Of a DNA stretch of 64,000 nt, positions 43,340 through 51,327 are shown in pieces (position 1 is the stretch's first letter; every line of letters begins with the position of its first letter). The translations under genes were made by a program, and so were the position numbers. The DNA is from Bacillota bacterium (GTDB taxonomy: Bacteria; Bacillota; Clostridia; Lachnospirales; Lachnospiraceae): contig JAMPHT010000004.1 in assembly GCA_023663285.1 (NCBI GenBank), positions 35,325 through 99,324 of the forward strand, read 5' to 3'. A model generated the notes under the pieces. That model searched no databases. It was not told the DNA's origin and worked only from the letters and a program-made list of their open reading frames with translations.

Positions 43340-45670
43340 TCACACTTCTATACCCCGCATAGCCAGCGCTTTTGTCTGCAGCTCGCTCAGCTTGTAGAAG
43401 GTCCCCTTCTTTGCCATCAGCTCCTGATGGGTGCCGGATTCCGTCACACGCCCGTCGTCAATGACGATCAGATGAGTGGCGTTGCGCAGCGTTGACAGTC
43501 TGTGGGCAATGGACAGCACCGTCCTGCCCTTTTCCAGCCGCTCCAGGGATTTCTGGATTGCCAGCTCCGTCTCGGTATCCACCGCCGACGTGGCCTCGTC
43601 CAGAATCAATATCTTCGGGTCCGCAAGAATGGCTCTGGCAATGGATAGTCTCTGCTTCTCACCTCCGGACAGGGCGCGGCTGGATGCGCCGATGATCGTG
43701 TCATACCCCTGGGGCATCTTGCAGATAAAATCATGGGCACTGGCCTGCACTGCCGCATTTATGATTTCCTCCCTGGTGGCATCCGGCCTGGCGTAGGCGA
43801 TGTTTTCCGCCACCGTTCCCATAAATATGTACGTCTCCTGAGAAACCATAGCCACATTTTTCCGCAGCTCCTTAAAGCCGTACTGCTTCACATTGATGCC
43901 ATCCACCAGCACTTCTCCCTCCTCTGCGTCATACAGACGGGAAATCAGGTTCACCAGGGTGGACTTGCCTGCACCGGAGCGCCCCACGATACCAAGCACC
44001 TCGCCGACTCCCACATGAAAGCTCACATCCTTCAGCACCGGCTTGTTGGGCTCATAGCCAAAGGTAACGTTCTTCAGCTCGATCTCACCCCTAAGCCGCT
44101 CCGGCCGCACCGGTTCCGCCGCCTCCTTCACCTCAGGCACGGCGTCTATGATCTCAAACATACGCTGAGCGGAGTTCATGGCATTGGTATACCAGCGGAA
44201 GATCCTGGACATAAACTCCAGCGGACCTTTCAGCTGCCCCACATAGCCGGAAAAGGTGATCAGCAGCCCCAGCTCCATGTCGGAACCGCTGATGATCAGG
44301 GCCGAACCCACCGCCCAGACCAGAAAGGTCAGAAAGTCCTCCACCAGATAATACAGCGCCGAAAACCGGCAGTCATAGCCCGCCACATCCACCTCGGCGT
44401 CCCGCACCCTGGTGTTGCTCTTTGAAAAGCGGCTCATCTCCTGCTCTTCCTGGCCGAAAGCCTTTACCACTCTCGCTCCGGTCAGGTTCTCATTCATCTG
44501 GCTGTTCAGCCGTCTGTTGGCCCGGTGCCGTTTTCCGTAATAATGCCACAGTCTGGGCATCATGTAGTAGCTGATACAGAACAGCACCGGCATCAGAACA
44601 ATGGCTGCAGCCGCCAGCAGCGGATTTAAAATAAACATAATGACGCAGGTGGTAAGGATGGTACCCACATTGATAAAAAAGTACGGGATACCGTCTATGA
44701 AAAAGCTGGATACCTCGTCTGCATCATCTGAAACGCGGGTCATCAGGCCGCCGGTCTGACGCTTGGTGAAAAAGCTGATGGACAGCTTTCCCATGGAATC
44801 AAAGACCTGGCCCTTCAGCTTACTCACCACCTCCGGCGCTATTCTGGCCGTCAGCGCTCCCTGTAAGATACCCAGCCCCTGGATCAGCACCTTTGTCAGT
44901 ATCATGGTGAGGACCAAAATGCCCAGCGCCAGCACAAATCTGCCTGCCGGAACATGAAAGGCAGCCAGAAAGGCTTCGTCCTTCTCCAGTACCCTGTCAT
45001 ACAGGACCGTGCCGCTCAAATAGGGCCACACAAGGTTCAGGCCCGCCGTAGCCAGATAGCAGAACATCATGACTGCCAGCTTCCCCTTATAGGGTTTAAA
45101 ATAACCTACTATTCTCCAGAGAATGGACTTTTTATCCATACACTTGGGACAAATCTTCCGCTCCTGGTCCGGATAGATCATGCCGCATTTGGGACAGCAT
45201 TCCTTGCCCCGCTTGACATCCAGATCCTCCTTCGTGATCTCCTCGCCCTTTCTGGTTTTCTCCAGCAGGCGGCACATCCGCATGAATGCCTCCATCTTTG
45301 TGTTGGAAAACTGGCACAGATACTGCTCCGTCCCTTTGATCTTCCCCATCAGCACTCCTGTGCTGACCTGGCGCAGCACCTGCAGCTCTTCCACATCCTC
45401 CAGCTCGTAAAAAAGCACGGCAGGCTCCGCCGCTTTTTCCACGCTGTCTTTGGCGTTCTGCACCGCCCAGCTGTCATATCCGCCCAGACGGTATTCTTTT
45501 CTTTCTCTGTAGGGATACCTGGCCACGATCAGCTTTTTGTCCGTGATAGCCACAATAGAATCTGCAAAACGAAATTCTTCGTCCAGATCCGCCATGGCCG
45601 CAAACACCACACTGTTCTTTTCGATCCCATACTTTTCCAATATTGTCGTAAAACTGCCCGGTAAATTCAT
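43340..45670 (-). CDS. ABC exporter with N-terminal PH-like and zinc-ribbon domains (subunit 1)
   Basis: A 776-aa fused permease/ATPase, related to the protein at 39479. Residues 1-130 are a beta-rich domain (SIVAITDKKLIVARYPYRERKEY, VLMGKIKGTEQYLCQFSNTK) followed by a zinc ribbon (CCPKCG...CPKC at about 155-178), then six membrane helices and an ATPase domain with GRSGAGKSTL, LSGGEKQRLS and ILILDEATSAVD. GAGGGG lies before the ATG, next to a small hairpin CGTGC-TTTG-GCACG. The long leader carries a short peptide and alternative hairpins. Exported compound unknown. Confidence 0.9.
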   Translation of the reverse strand: MNLPGSFTTILEKYGIEKNSVVFAAMADLDEEFRFADSIVAITDKKLIVARYPYRERKEYRLGGYDSWAVQNAKDSVEKAAEPAVLFYELEDVEELQVLRQVSTGVLMGKIKGTEQYLCQFSNTKMEAFMRMCRLLEKTRKGEEITKEDLDVKRGKECCPKCGMIYPDQERKICPKCMDKKSILWRIVGYFKPYKGKLAVMMFCYLATAGLNLVWPYLSGTVLYDRVLEKDEAFLAAFHVPAGRFVLALGILVLTMILTKVLIQGLGILQGALTARIAPEVVSKLKGQVFDSMGKLSISFFTKRQTGGLMTRVSDDADEVSSFFIDGIPYFFINVGTILTTCVIMFILNPLLAAAAIVLMPVLFCISYYMMPRLWHYYGKRHRANRRLNSQMNENLTGARVVKAFGQEEQEMSRFSKSNTRVRDAEVDVAGYDCRFSALYYLVEDFLTFLVWAVGSALIISGSDMELGLLITFSGYVGQLKGPLEFMSRIFRWYTNAMNSAQRMFEIIDAVPEVKEAAEPVRPERLRGEIELKNVTFGYEPNKPVLKDVSFHVGVGEVLGIVGRSGAGKSTLVNLISRLYDAEEGEVLVDGINVKQYGFKELRKNVAMVSQETYIFMGTVAENIAYARPDATREEIINAAVQASAHDFICKMPQGYDTIIGASSRALSGGEKQRLSIARAILADPKILILDEATSAVDTETELAIQKSLERLEKGRTVLSIAHRLSTLRNATHLIVIDDGRVTESGTHQELMAKKGTFYKLSELQTKALAMRGIEV

Positions 45671-45743
45671 ATCTGCACCCCTCTACGTGCTTTGGCACGC
45701 ATATGTTTGTTCCTGTGAGATCCCCCGATTCGTAAGTCGTCAT

Positions 45744-45801
45744 GTTTTTGCCGCAAGGCGCAACAAAAGCGGCATACCATACCAACGTATGTCATGCCGC
45801 T
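45744..45801 (-). promoter_or_regulatory. candidate attenuator in the exporter leader
   Basis: On the minus strand segment 1 AGCGGCAT pairs with segment 2 ATGCCGCT (45768-45801, with inner CATAC/GTATG), followed by TTTTGTTG, a weak terminator. Segment 2 TGCCGC can pair instead with segment 3 GCGGCA (about 45748-45753). Such mutually exclusive stems between a leader peptide and a gene are typical of attenuation. Confidence 0.5.
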
Positions 45802-45849
45802 ACCTATCCGACTATTCGTACACACTGCTCTGTCAGGACAAAAATTTGT

Positions 45850-45933
45850 CTACAGACTCCATGCACCTGCGCTCCGGGAGACAATACATTGACTGCTTTG
45901 CTTTTTGATTACCTGATTCTTTCTTAGCTTCAT
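45850..45933 (-). CDS. possible 27-residue leader peptide
   Basis: ATG at 45933 with AAAGGAGG upstream opens a 27-codon frame (begins MKLRKNQVIKKQSS, ends AGAWSL) closed by TAG at 45850. It lies about 40 bp downstream of the promoter's start site and just before the competing hairpins, 180 bp from the exporter gene. No homologue is recognised; small size makes it uncertain. Confidence 0.45.
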   Translation of the reverse strand: MKLRKNQVIKKQSSQCIVSRSAGAWSL

Positions 45934-45981
45934 TTCTTCATTGCCTCCTTTCTTTCATTTTCGTTTTCAGTTACAAAGACT

Positions 45982-46010
45982 ACTATAAACAGATTTTCCC
46001 AATCTGTCAA
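45982..46010 (-). promoter_or_regulatory. promoter of the exporter / DUF1854 operon
   Basis: TTGACA (46005-46010) and TATAGT (45982-45987) on the minus strand, spacer exactly 17 bp. AGATT-GGGAA-AATCT in the spacer is a small inverted repeat that could be an operator. Confidence 0.8.
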
Positions 46011-46063
46011 CCAAAATTTTATAATTTCATCTGCTGCTATTTTCATCTGCTCCGGCAGAGACT

Positions 46064-47236
46064 CTACTCCAGCATGATCTCCTTGACGGAGATCCTCTTT
46101 ATCCGCCCGGAATAGACATACATCACCGCCTCATAGACAAAAATGAAAATCCCTAAGGAAAGCAGCATGACAGGGAAATCAAACTCATAGACAGGCATAC
46201 CCTCCATATCCCTGAACACAATGTCAACCATGATGCGCAGCAGCCCATATTGATACACCGTTCCCAGGGCAAAGCCCACATAGGCGGTCGGCCTGTACCC
46301 ACCCAGGATCGCCCTGGCGCATTCCTTTCGGGAATAGCCGAACACCCTCATCATGGCAATGGTTTTCCTGTTGCCGTTGATCACTGTGGCAATGGCAAGG
46401 AACAGAGTGGTGCAGGCCAGGACCAGTCCAATCAGCATTATCATGGCTCCCATCATAACGCTGGCGAGGTCCTTCATGCTGAAGGACATCTGGGTCATAG
46501 CAGAAAAACAGAAGGACGCAAACAGGATAAAAAATGCCAGCACCTTTTTGTCCCGCAGGGTGCTCCTTCGCAGATCCTCAAGGAATGAACCGCCGCTTCG
46601 GCTGTCACCGCCCTGCCCGGCCGCCTCCTTTTTCCCTGGCTTCCGCGTTTTTGCGCGCTCCGGCTCACTGTTCCGCAGCAGGCTCATGACCGGCATTTTC
46701 AGCCTGTACCAGGCATAGCACACTGCCAGAAGGGCAAACGCCGCCGCAGGCGCCGCCACCAGATACAGCAGCAGAGACGGATGAAATCCCACAGCCATTT
46801 CCGGCAGGAGCTTATCCTCATTCTGCACCCGGTAAAAGGCGGGCATGATGCAGAACGCGCCTGCAAAGCCCAGGGCTGTTCCTATCAGGACGCTGCTGCC
46901 GAACACCCAGAAGCTCCCGGCGATCCTTAAGTTAGAATATCCCAGCGCCTTCAGTATGCCAAGTTCCTTTTTGTGGGCGTCGATGTACTGCCTGATATAA
47001 AACAGCAGCATGATGACCGAGGTGACAAGCAGGCAGCCGCCGCTGACCATACAGACCACCTTCGCGGTGGACAGCTGGGCTTCATAGAAGATCATCGCCA
47101 ATTCCGATGTGATCTCCTCCCGGACGCCTGTCACATCAATATAATAATTCAAAAACATAGTGCATACCAATACCGCACAGGAGGAAATAATGATGATTCC
47201 GATCAGCTTTGCCGTATCCTTTATCCCTACTACCAT
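46064..47236 (-). CDS. FtsX-like ABC permease
   Basis: A 390-aa permease. The ATG at 47236 (MVVGIKDTAKLIGI) is 5 bp after the ATPase stop. One N-terminal helix, an extracytoplasmic segment, then FtsX-like blocks: HKKELGILKALGYSNLRIAGSFWV after helix 2 and NRKTIAMMRVFGYSRKECARAI after helix 6, followed by the final helices. A Lys/Gly-rich cytosolic linker (ERAKTRKPGKKEAAGQGG) splits the two halves. With the LolD-like ATPase it forms a MacB/BceAB-type system of the kind that moves lipids or antimicrobial peptides. Confidence 0.88.
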   Translation of the reverse strand: MVVGIKDTAKLIGIIIISSCAVLVCTMFLNYYIDVTGVREEITSELAMIFYEAQLSTAKVVCMVSGGCLLVTSVIMLLFYIRQYIDAHKKELGILKALGYSNLRIAGSFWVFGSSVLIGTALGFAGAFCIMPAFYRVQNEDKLLPEMAVGFHPSLLLYLVAAPAAAFALLAVCYAWYRLKMPVMSLLRNSEPERAKTRKPGKKEAAGQGGDSRSGGSFLEDLRRSTLRDKKVLAFFILFASFCFSAMTQMSFSMKDLASVMMGAMIMLIGLVLACTTLFLAIATVINGNRKTIAMMRVFGYSRKECARAILGGYRPTAYVGFALGTVYQYGLLRIMVDIVFRDMEGMPVYEFDFPVMLLSLGIFIFVYEAVMYVYSGRIKRISVKEIMLE

Positions 47237-47240
47237 TTTC

Positions 47241-47933
47241 TCACCACCCAATCTCATATGCGGTCTTTTGCTGCTCATTTGCAGTGACCTCAGATATTTT
47301 TCCGCTGTTCATTTTGATCACAGTGTCCGCCATCTCGGCAATGTTCTGATTATGAGTCACCATCACGATGGTAAATCCATATTCCTTCTGCAGCCTGGCA
47401 ATATAATCCAGCACCTGCCGCCCCGTCTGCTCGTCCAGCGCGCCGGTGGGCTCGTCAAGGAACAGGACCTTCGGCTTTTTCGCCAGGGCTCTGGCCACAG
47501 ACACCCGCTGCTGCTCGCCGCCTGACAGCTCACCGGGATATTTGTGCAGCTTTTCCCCAAGACCCACGGCCTGCAGCACTGTCTCATAATCCTTATTGCC
47601 TGCCAGGTCTGCGCCCATTTTCACATTCTTTTCCACATTCATATTCGGCAGCAGATAATACTGCTGAAAAATAAAGCCCACGTTTTCCCTGCGGAATTCC
47701 GTCAGTTCCCGGTCGGAAAGGGCTGTGATCTCCTTCCCGTCGTAGACCACGCTGCCGCTGTCCGGCACTTCCAGCCCTGAGACCACATTTAGAAAGGTGG
47801 ATTTCCCGGAACCTGATGCTCCTAGGATCACTGCAAACTCCCCGTCCTGAACTTTCAGGCTGATACCCTTTAATACCTGAAACCTGCTTTCACCGGTTCC
47901 GTAAAACTTATGTATATCCTTTACCTCGATCAT
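47241..47933 (-). CDS. ABC transporter ATP-binding protein (LolD/MacB type)
   Basis: A 230-aa ATPase. The ATG at 47933 ([14 protein letters not shown]) has GAGGG upstream. Walker [15 protein letters not shown]-loop [12 protein letters not shown], signature [14 protein letters not shown], Walker [13 protein letters not shown] and switch His in VTHNQNIA are intact. It is the first gene of the two-gene transporter operon. A strong 12-bp inverted repeat lies over its promoter, downstream of the tetR gene. Confidence 0.95.
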   Translation of the reverse strand: MIEVKDIHKFYGTGESRFQVLKGISLKVQDGEFAVILGASGSGKSTFLNVVSGLEVPDSGSVVYDGKEITALSDRELTEFRRENVGFIFQQYYLLPNMNVEKNVKMGADLAGNKDYETVLQAVGLGEKLHKYPGELSGGEQQRVSVARALAKKPKVLFLDEPTGALDEQTGRQVLDYIARLQKEYGFTIVMVTHNQNIAEMADTVIKMNSGKISEVTANEQQKTAYEIGW

Positions 47934-47988
47934 TTTCTTTTCCCTCTCTCTTCTCACTCTTCCAGTCATGCCGCCTCCGGCAGCACAT

Positions 47989-48021
47989 ACAATAGAATCA
48001 AAAGGCTGATTCTATTGTCAA
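47989..48021 (-). promoter_or_regulatory. operator and -35 box of the FtsX-type ABC operon
   Basis: ACAATAGAATCA (47989-48000) and TGATTCTATTGT (48007-48018) are perfect inverted repeats with a 6-bp spacer. The minus-strand -35 TTGACA (48016-48021) overlaps the right arm. The -10 is less clear. A TetR-type repressor site is likely. Confidence 0.65.
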
Positions 48022-48046
48022 GAACAATTCATGAACCGCTGCCAAA

Positions 48047-48156
48047 CCGGAAAGAATCCGCTTGCGGATTCTTTCCGGAATGACTTAGATTTTCTTAGAT
48101 TGGGTCCAAAGAGGTGGGTACACCCCCTCTTTCCAACCTTAGAAAATCTTCATTCC
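48047..48156. repeat. palindromic repeat forming the 3' end of the tetR gene (copy 3)
   Basis: CCGGAAAGAATCCGC-TT-GCGGATTCTTTCCGG (48047-48078, perfect 15-bp stem) is followed by a large inverted repeat 48077-48156 with outer arms GGAATGACTTAGATTTTC / GAAAATCTTCATTCC and an inner AAAGAGGTGGG...CCCCCTCTTT. The outer arms match copy 2 at 43280-43337. The right part lies inside the tetR reading frame. Confidence 0.85.
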
Positions 48157-48715
48157 GTTCACACTTTAACAAGCTCGTAAATACTTCCGTCATCAGCCTG
48201 TCGATCTCCTCACCCGTAAAACGGCATATTTTTGTGGCGCAGAGCGCCGCGATACCATGGGTGTATATCCAGAGATGGCGGTACAGCTTTTCAGCGTCGG
48301 TCCTGCCCAGCCCATAGCCCTCCTGTACGGACAACAGGATCTGCTCATAGCTCTCGTCGATCAGCGGAAGTACATTCACAAGCTCAGGGACCTGACTCTG
48401 CTCCTTCATAAAAAGCAGCTGAAACAGCTTCGGCTCCCTGATGGCAAACTGGATGTAATGGGTCCCCACTCCCTTAAAGGCGGGATCTTCCGACAGGCCC
48501 TTTTGAATGTATTCCCTGTAAAGGGCCCTGGCGGCATTCGTCACTGCCTGCTGTACCTCCTCCATATTGTGGAACACCGTAAAAACAGGCCGTGCCGAGC
48601 TCCCCAGCTTTTCCCCCAGGGCTCTTGCAGTCAGGACGTCAAAGCCTTCCTCCCTGACGAGCTCAAAGGCTGCCTCTATGATCTCTTCCCTTGTGAATTT
48701 TGCCTTTGGCGGCAT
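48095..48715 (-). CDS. TetR/AcrR-family transcriptional regulator
   Basis: A 206-aa repressor. The ATG at 48715 (MPPKAKFTREEIIEAAF) has AAGGAGG upstream. The N-terminal helix-turn-helix is VREEGFDVLTARALGEKLGSSARPVFTVF; the ligand-binding part (PAFKGVGTHYIQFAIREPKLFQLLF) follows the TetR_C_33-like pattern. The final 22 or so residues (CERNEDFLRLERGG onward) are encoded by a palindromic repeat, so the original C-terminus has probably been replaced or extended. It lies just upstream of the ABC operon it presumably controls. Confidence 0.9.
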   Translation of the reverse strand: MPPKAKFTREEIIEAAFELVREEGFDVLTARALGEKLGSSARPVFTVFHNMEEVQQAVTNAARALYREYIQKGLSEDPAFKGVGTHYIQFAIREPKLFQLLFMKEQSQVPELVNVLPLIDESYEQILLSVQEGYGLGRTDAEKLYRHLWIYTHGIAALCATKICRFTGEEIDRLMTEVFTSLLKCERNEDFLRLERGGVPTSLDPI

Positions 48716-48770
48716 AGCTCTCCCTCCTTTTTGAACGCCGCATTCACACTTCTGTTCCAAAATCGTTCGT

Positions 48771-48831
48771 TTTAAAACAAGTGTTTTAAATCAGGCGTTT
48801 TTATTATAGTCCCTGCGTACAGGAAAGTCAA
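48771..48831 (-). promoter_or_regulatory. tetR promoter and autoregulatory operator
   Basis: TTGACT (48826-48831) and TATAAT (48803-48808) on the minus strand with 17 bp between. At 48771-48790 TTTAAAACA-CT-TGTTTTAAA is a perfect inverted repeat lying just after the start point, as expected for self-repression. Its sequence differs from the repeat at 47989-48018. Confidence 0.75.
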
Positions 48832-48872
48832 GCACACTTTTTATTCTTTATCCGCCATTTTTCTGTAACAGG

Positions 48873-49970
48873 TCATTTCTCTGTGATCCCCATCCTTTTA
48901 TTCTGGTTATGCTTTTCCGGGTCCTCATATTTATCCATAAACTCGTCTCCCAGCCGGACAAGCTTGTCCGCAAACTGTATTCCCTTCAGATCCGTAAACA
49001 CGGTGACCACCTGGTCAAAATGCAGATCCTCAAAAAAATTCAGCATTTCCATCGGCACTGTGGCGTCAAATATCGGATACCCCGGAAAAACCTTACGATA
49101 ATCTAATATGTCCCGCGGATGAGGCTTGATAAATATCTGCCCTTCCTTTTCATATTTTTCCACAATATCTTTAAACAACCGTTCCCTGACATCCAATGAG
49201 CAGAGCGGATCTGTCAGTATCAGTATCTTACTTTCCTTTCCTTCACACTCCTTCGCTTTCTTCATCAGAGCGTCCATATCCCTTACAAAGGCGCTCAGAA
49301 TGATATCCTTCTCCTCTCTTGTCAGCGCATCCACCAGCGGCTGCCTGGGCACCTCCTTATAATAAGGGCAGGGAAAGGCGATCGCCGAAATATCGTTCAC
49401 TTCCATATCCAGGCAATACTTTCCATAACCATTCTGTACAAAGATCAGGTTAAGCCTTTTGGACAGAAAAGCCTTCAAAGCGAAATGTCCCCTGTTATCA
49501 TATCTTGCCGCATCAAAGTGAACCAGACAGTTCAAGCCGTCCTCCACGGCATGGTAACAGATCCTGTTCTGATTCAGATAATACCCTATGGGGTCCGAAT
49601 CGCAGAACACATAAATATCCTTATATTTTCTGAAATCTACCGGAACGAACGGCGCTTCCAGCTTCGCATAACGCTTTGTAAAACGAATGCGCTGCCACAT
49701 ATTTGACATGATATTTCCCCGATCCTTCCTCAATGCCTGAAGCTCCGGAAACGCATCCTCCCGCTTTTCATCAAAGGGAATGACATCAGCAAACAATCCG
49801 GCTGCTTTTACCCGCTCACCGAACTGTTCAAAATCATTGGACATACTGCTGAGTACCAGCGACGCCTCTCCTGCCGCTTCGATGCCTTTCTCCCGCCGCA
49901 TCTGCAATTCTTTTAAAAATGCCACATACGCATGATAATAGGTGTGGCAGACATATATCCTGTCGTTCAT
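48873..49970 (-). CDS. GT52-like (sialyltransferase-type) glycosyltransferase
   Basis: A 365-aa GT-B-like protein. MNDRIYVCHTYYHAYVAFLKEL is the usual first strand; YHAVEDGLNCL holds the D/E-D-G motif and FIKPHPRDILDY the H-P motif shared by bacterial sialyltransferase families such as GT52 and GT38; FDQVVTVFTDLKGIQFADK may hold the S/T-rich motif. It is preceded by AAAGGAG and a small hairpin. A CMP-sialic acid donor cannot be confirmed from sequence and no sialic acid biosynthesis gene is visible. Next to a GT2 gene. Confidence 0.65.
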   Translation of the reverse strand: MNDRIYVCHTYYHAYVAFLKELQMRREKGIEAAGEASLVLSSMSNDFEQFGERVKAAGLFADVIPFDEKREDAFPELQALRKDRGNIMSNMWQRIRFTKRYAKLEAPFVPVDFRKYKDIYVFCDSDPIGYYLNQNRICYHAVEDGLNCLVHFDAARYDNRGHFALKAFLSKRLNLIFVQNGYGKYCLDMEVNDISAIAFPCPYYKEVPRQPLVDALTREEKDIILSAFVRDMDALMKKAKECEGKESKILILTDPLCSLDVRERLFKDIVEKYEKEGQIFIKPHPRDILDYRKVFPGYPIFDATVPMEMLNFFEDLHFDQVVTVFTDLKGIQFADKLVRLGDEFMDKYEDPEKHNQNKRMGITEK

Positions 49971-50063
49971 ATTTATGCTCCTTTATGTGCTTCAACACAC
50001 ATACCCGTCAATATTTGAAGGTTTACTTTCATACTTCCGGTCATGCCTGCACAAAGAGGTGGG

Positions 50064-51122
50064 CTAAAGCCCCCTCTTGCGTTCTTCCGTGTGCGATTTG
50101 GATTTTCCATACCGTACCCTTCGGTACAGATGCAGCAATTTATAATACACATAAAAGTAAATGTCTGATCTCATGTGCATTTGGATCAGCTTTTTGCTTT
50201 CCGCATCAGTATGTTGCCGGTAATACTGATTTTCCGGAAAATCGGGGACCTGCTCCAGCAGTCCTTTCTTTAGCTTCCTGATAAATGAAAGCTTCGTTTT
50301 CTGACAGCCCTGCATATAAGAAAACAATGTGTTCTTATAAAAAAGTTCAAAAAATTTGTAGTCGATCTCCTCTCTGTATGCTTCATAAAATCCTCTTTCC
50401 CGACATTCCTCCCTATAGATCTCCGCTGCTTTCATTCTGTCCAGACAGCGTTCCTCACTGATGGTATGGACCGTGGACGCGGGATGCTGATAATAATAAT
50501 ACAGTGCTTCCTCCACTTTCTCAAACCTCTCGGCATATAGCATCGTGATCGTCCCTATGGCGTTATCCTCATAGAATATGTGCTCTGGAAACTGAATCTT
50601 ATTTTTAGTAAAAATATCTCTGTGATATATTTTTATCACCATGCTTCCGGGGTCTAAAATCATTTTTTTACGTTTTTCGGTATCCCACACGCCGGTTTGC
50701 TCCATGGAATTATTAAGGCAGCATTTTCCCCGGTTCATCGTCTTTTCCTGCACCAGCGTATAATCGCAGCCCACAATGTCGGCGCCTGTCTGCTCCGCCT
50801 TATTTAACAGCTTTTCATACATATCAGGAGCCGCCCAGTCGTCGCTGTCCATAAAGCCGATCCAGGCGCCTGCCGCCGCTGCCAGACCGAGATTTTTTGC
50901 TCCCCCCTGCCTTCTGTTTTCCGGTGAAGCAATCACCTTTATCTTCTCCGGGAATTTCTCCTCCCACCCCTTAAGTACCGCCAGAGAAGAATCCGTGGAC
51001 TTATCATCCACGGCTATGATCTCATAGTCCTTTATTGTCTGATTTAACAGGGATTGGATACAAAAGTCCAATTTCCCATCCGCAGTCATATTATAGACCG
51101 GCACTATAATGCTAAGCTTCAT
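50064..51122 (-). CDS. glycosyltransferase family 2 protein
   Basis: A 352-aa GT-A enzyme. The start at 51122 (MKLSIIVPVYNM) has GGGGGAAA upstream. SIIVPVYN, IIAVDDKSTDSS, GGAKNLGLAAAAGAWIGFMDSDDWAAPDMYEKLL are the nucleotide-binding and DxD parts; FYEDNAIGTIT carries the ED catalytic base motif. The C-terminal region is helical and basic. A hairpin AAAGAGGTGGG...CCCCCTCTT crosses its stop. It is transcribed toward the GT52-like gene, and both probably decorate a surface glycan. Confidence 0.9.
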   Translation of the reverse strand: MKLSIIVPVYNMTADGKLDFCIQSLLNQTIKDYEIIAVDDKSTDSSLAVLKGWEEKFPEKIKVIASPENRRQGGAKNLGLAAAAGAWIGFMDSDDWAAPDMYEKLLNKAEQTGADIVGCDYTLVQEKTMNRGKCCLNNSMEQTGVWDTEKRKKMILDPGSMVIKIYHRDIFTKNKIQFPEHIFYEDNAIGTITMLYAERFEKVEEALYYYYQHPASTVHTISEERCLDRMKAAEIYREECRERGFYEAYREEIDYKFFELFYKNTLFSYMQGCQKTKLSFIRKLKKGLLEQVPDFPENQYYRQHTDAESKKLIQMHMRSDIYFYVYYKLLHLYRRVRYGKSKSHTEERKRGL

Positions 51123-51251
51123 TCTGTTTCCCCCGCTTCTGTTGCCCGGACCTCTCACATTGCCACTTTTTTCAATAATATCTTATAAATAATATCATAT
51201 CCCATTTTACCCTACAACCGGAAATATTTCTGATTTTACCGGCCGGATCTT

Positions 51252-51280
51252 TTGACAGCCTCCGAACGCTATGATAATAT
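51252..51280 (+). promoter_or_regulatory. promoter of the 315-aa membrane protein gene
   Basis: TTGACA (51252-51257) and TAATAT (51275-51280), spacer 17 bp, about 48 bp before the start codon. Confidence 0.6.
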
Positions 51281-51327
51281 GGACTATATATCTATATTGA
51301 GCCGCTAATGCGGCATGGGAGGACACT

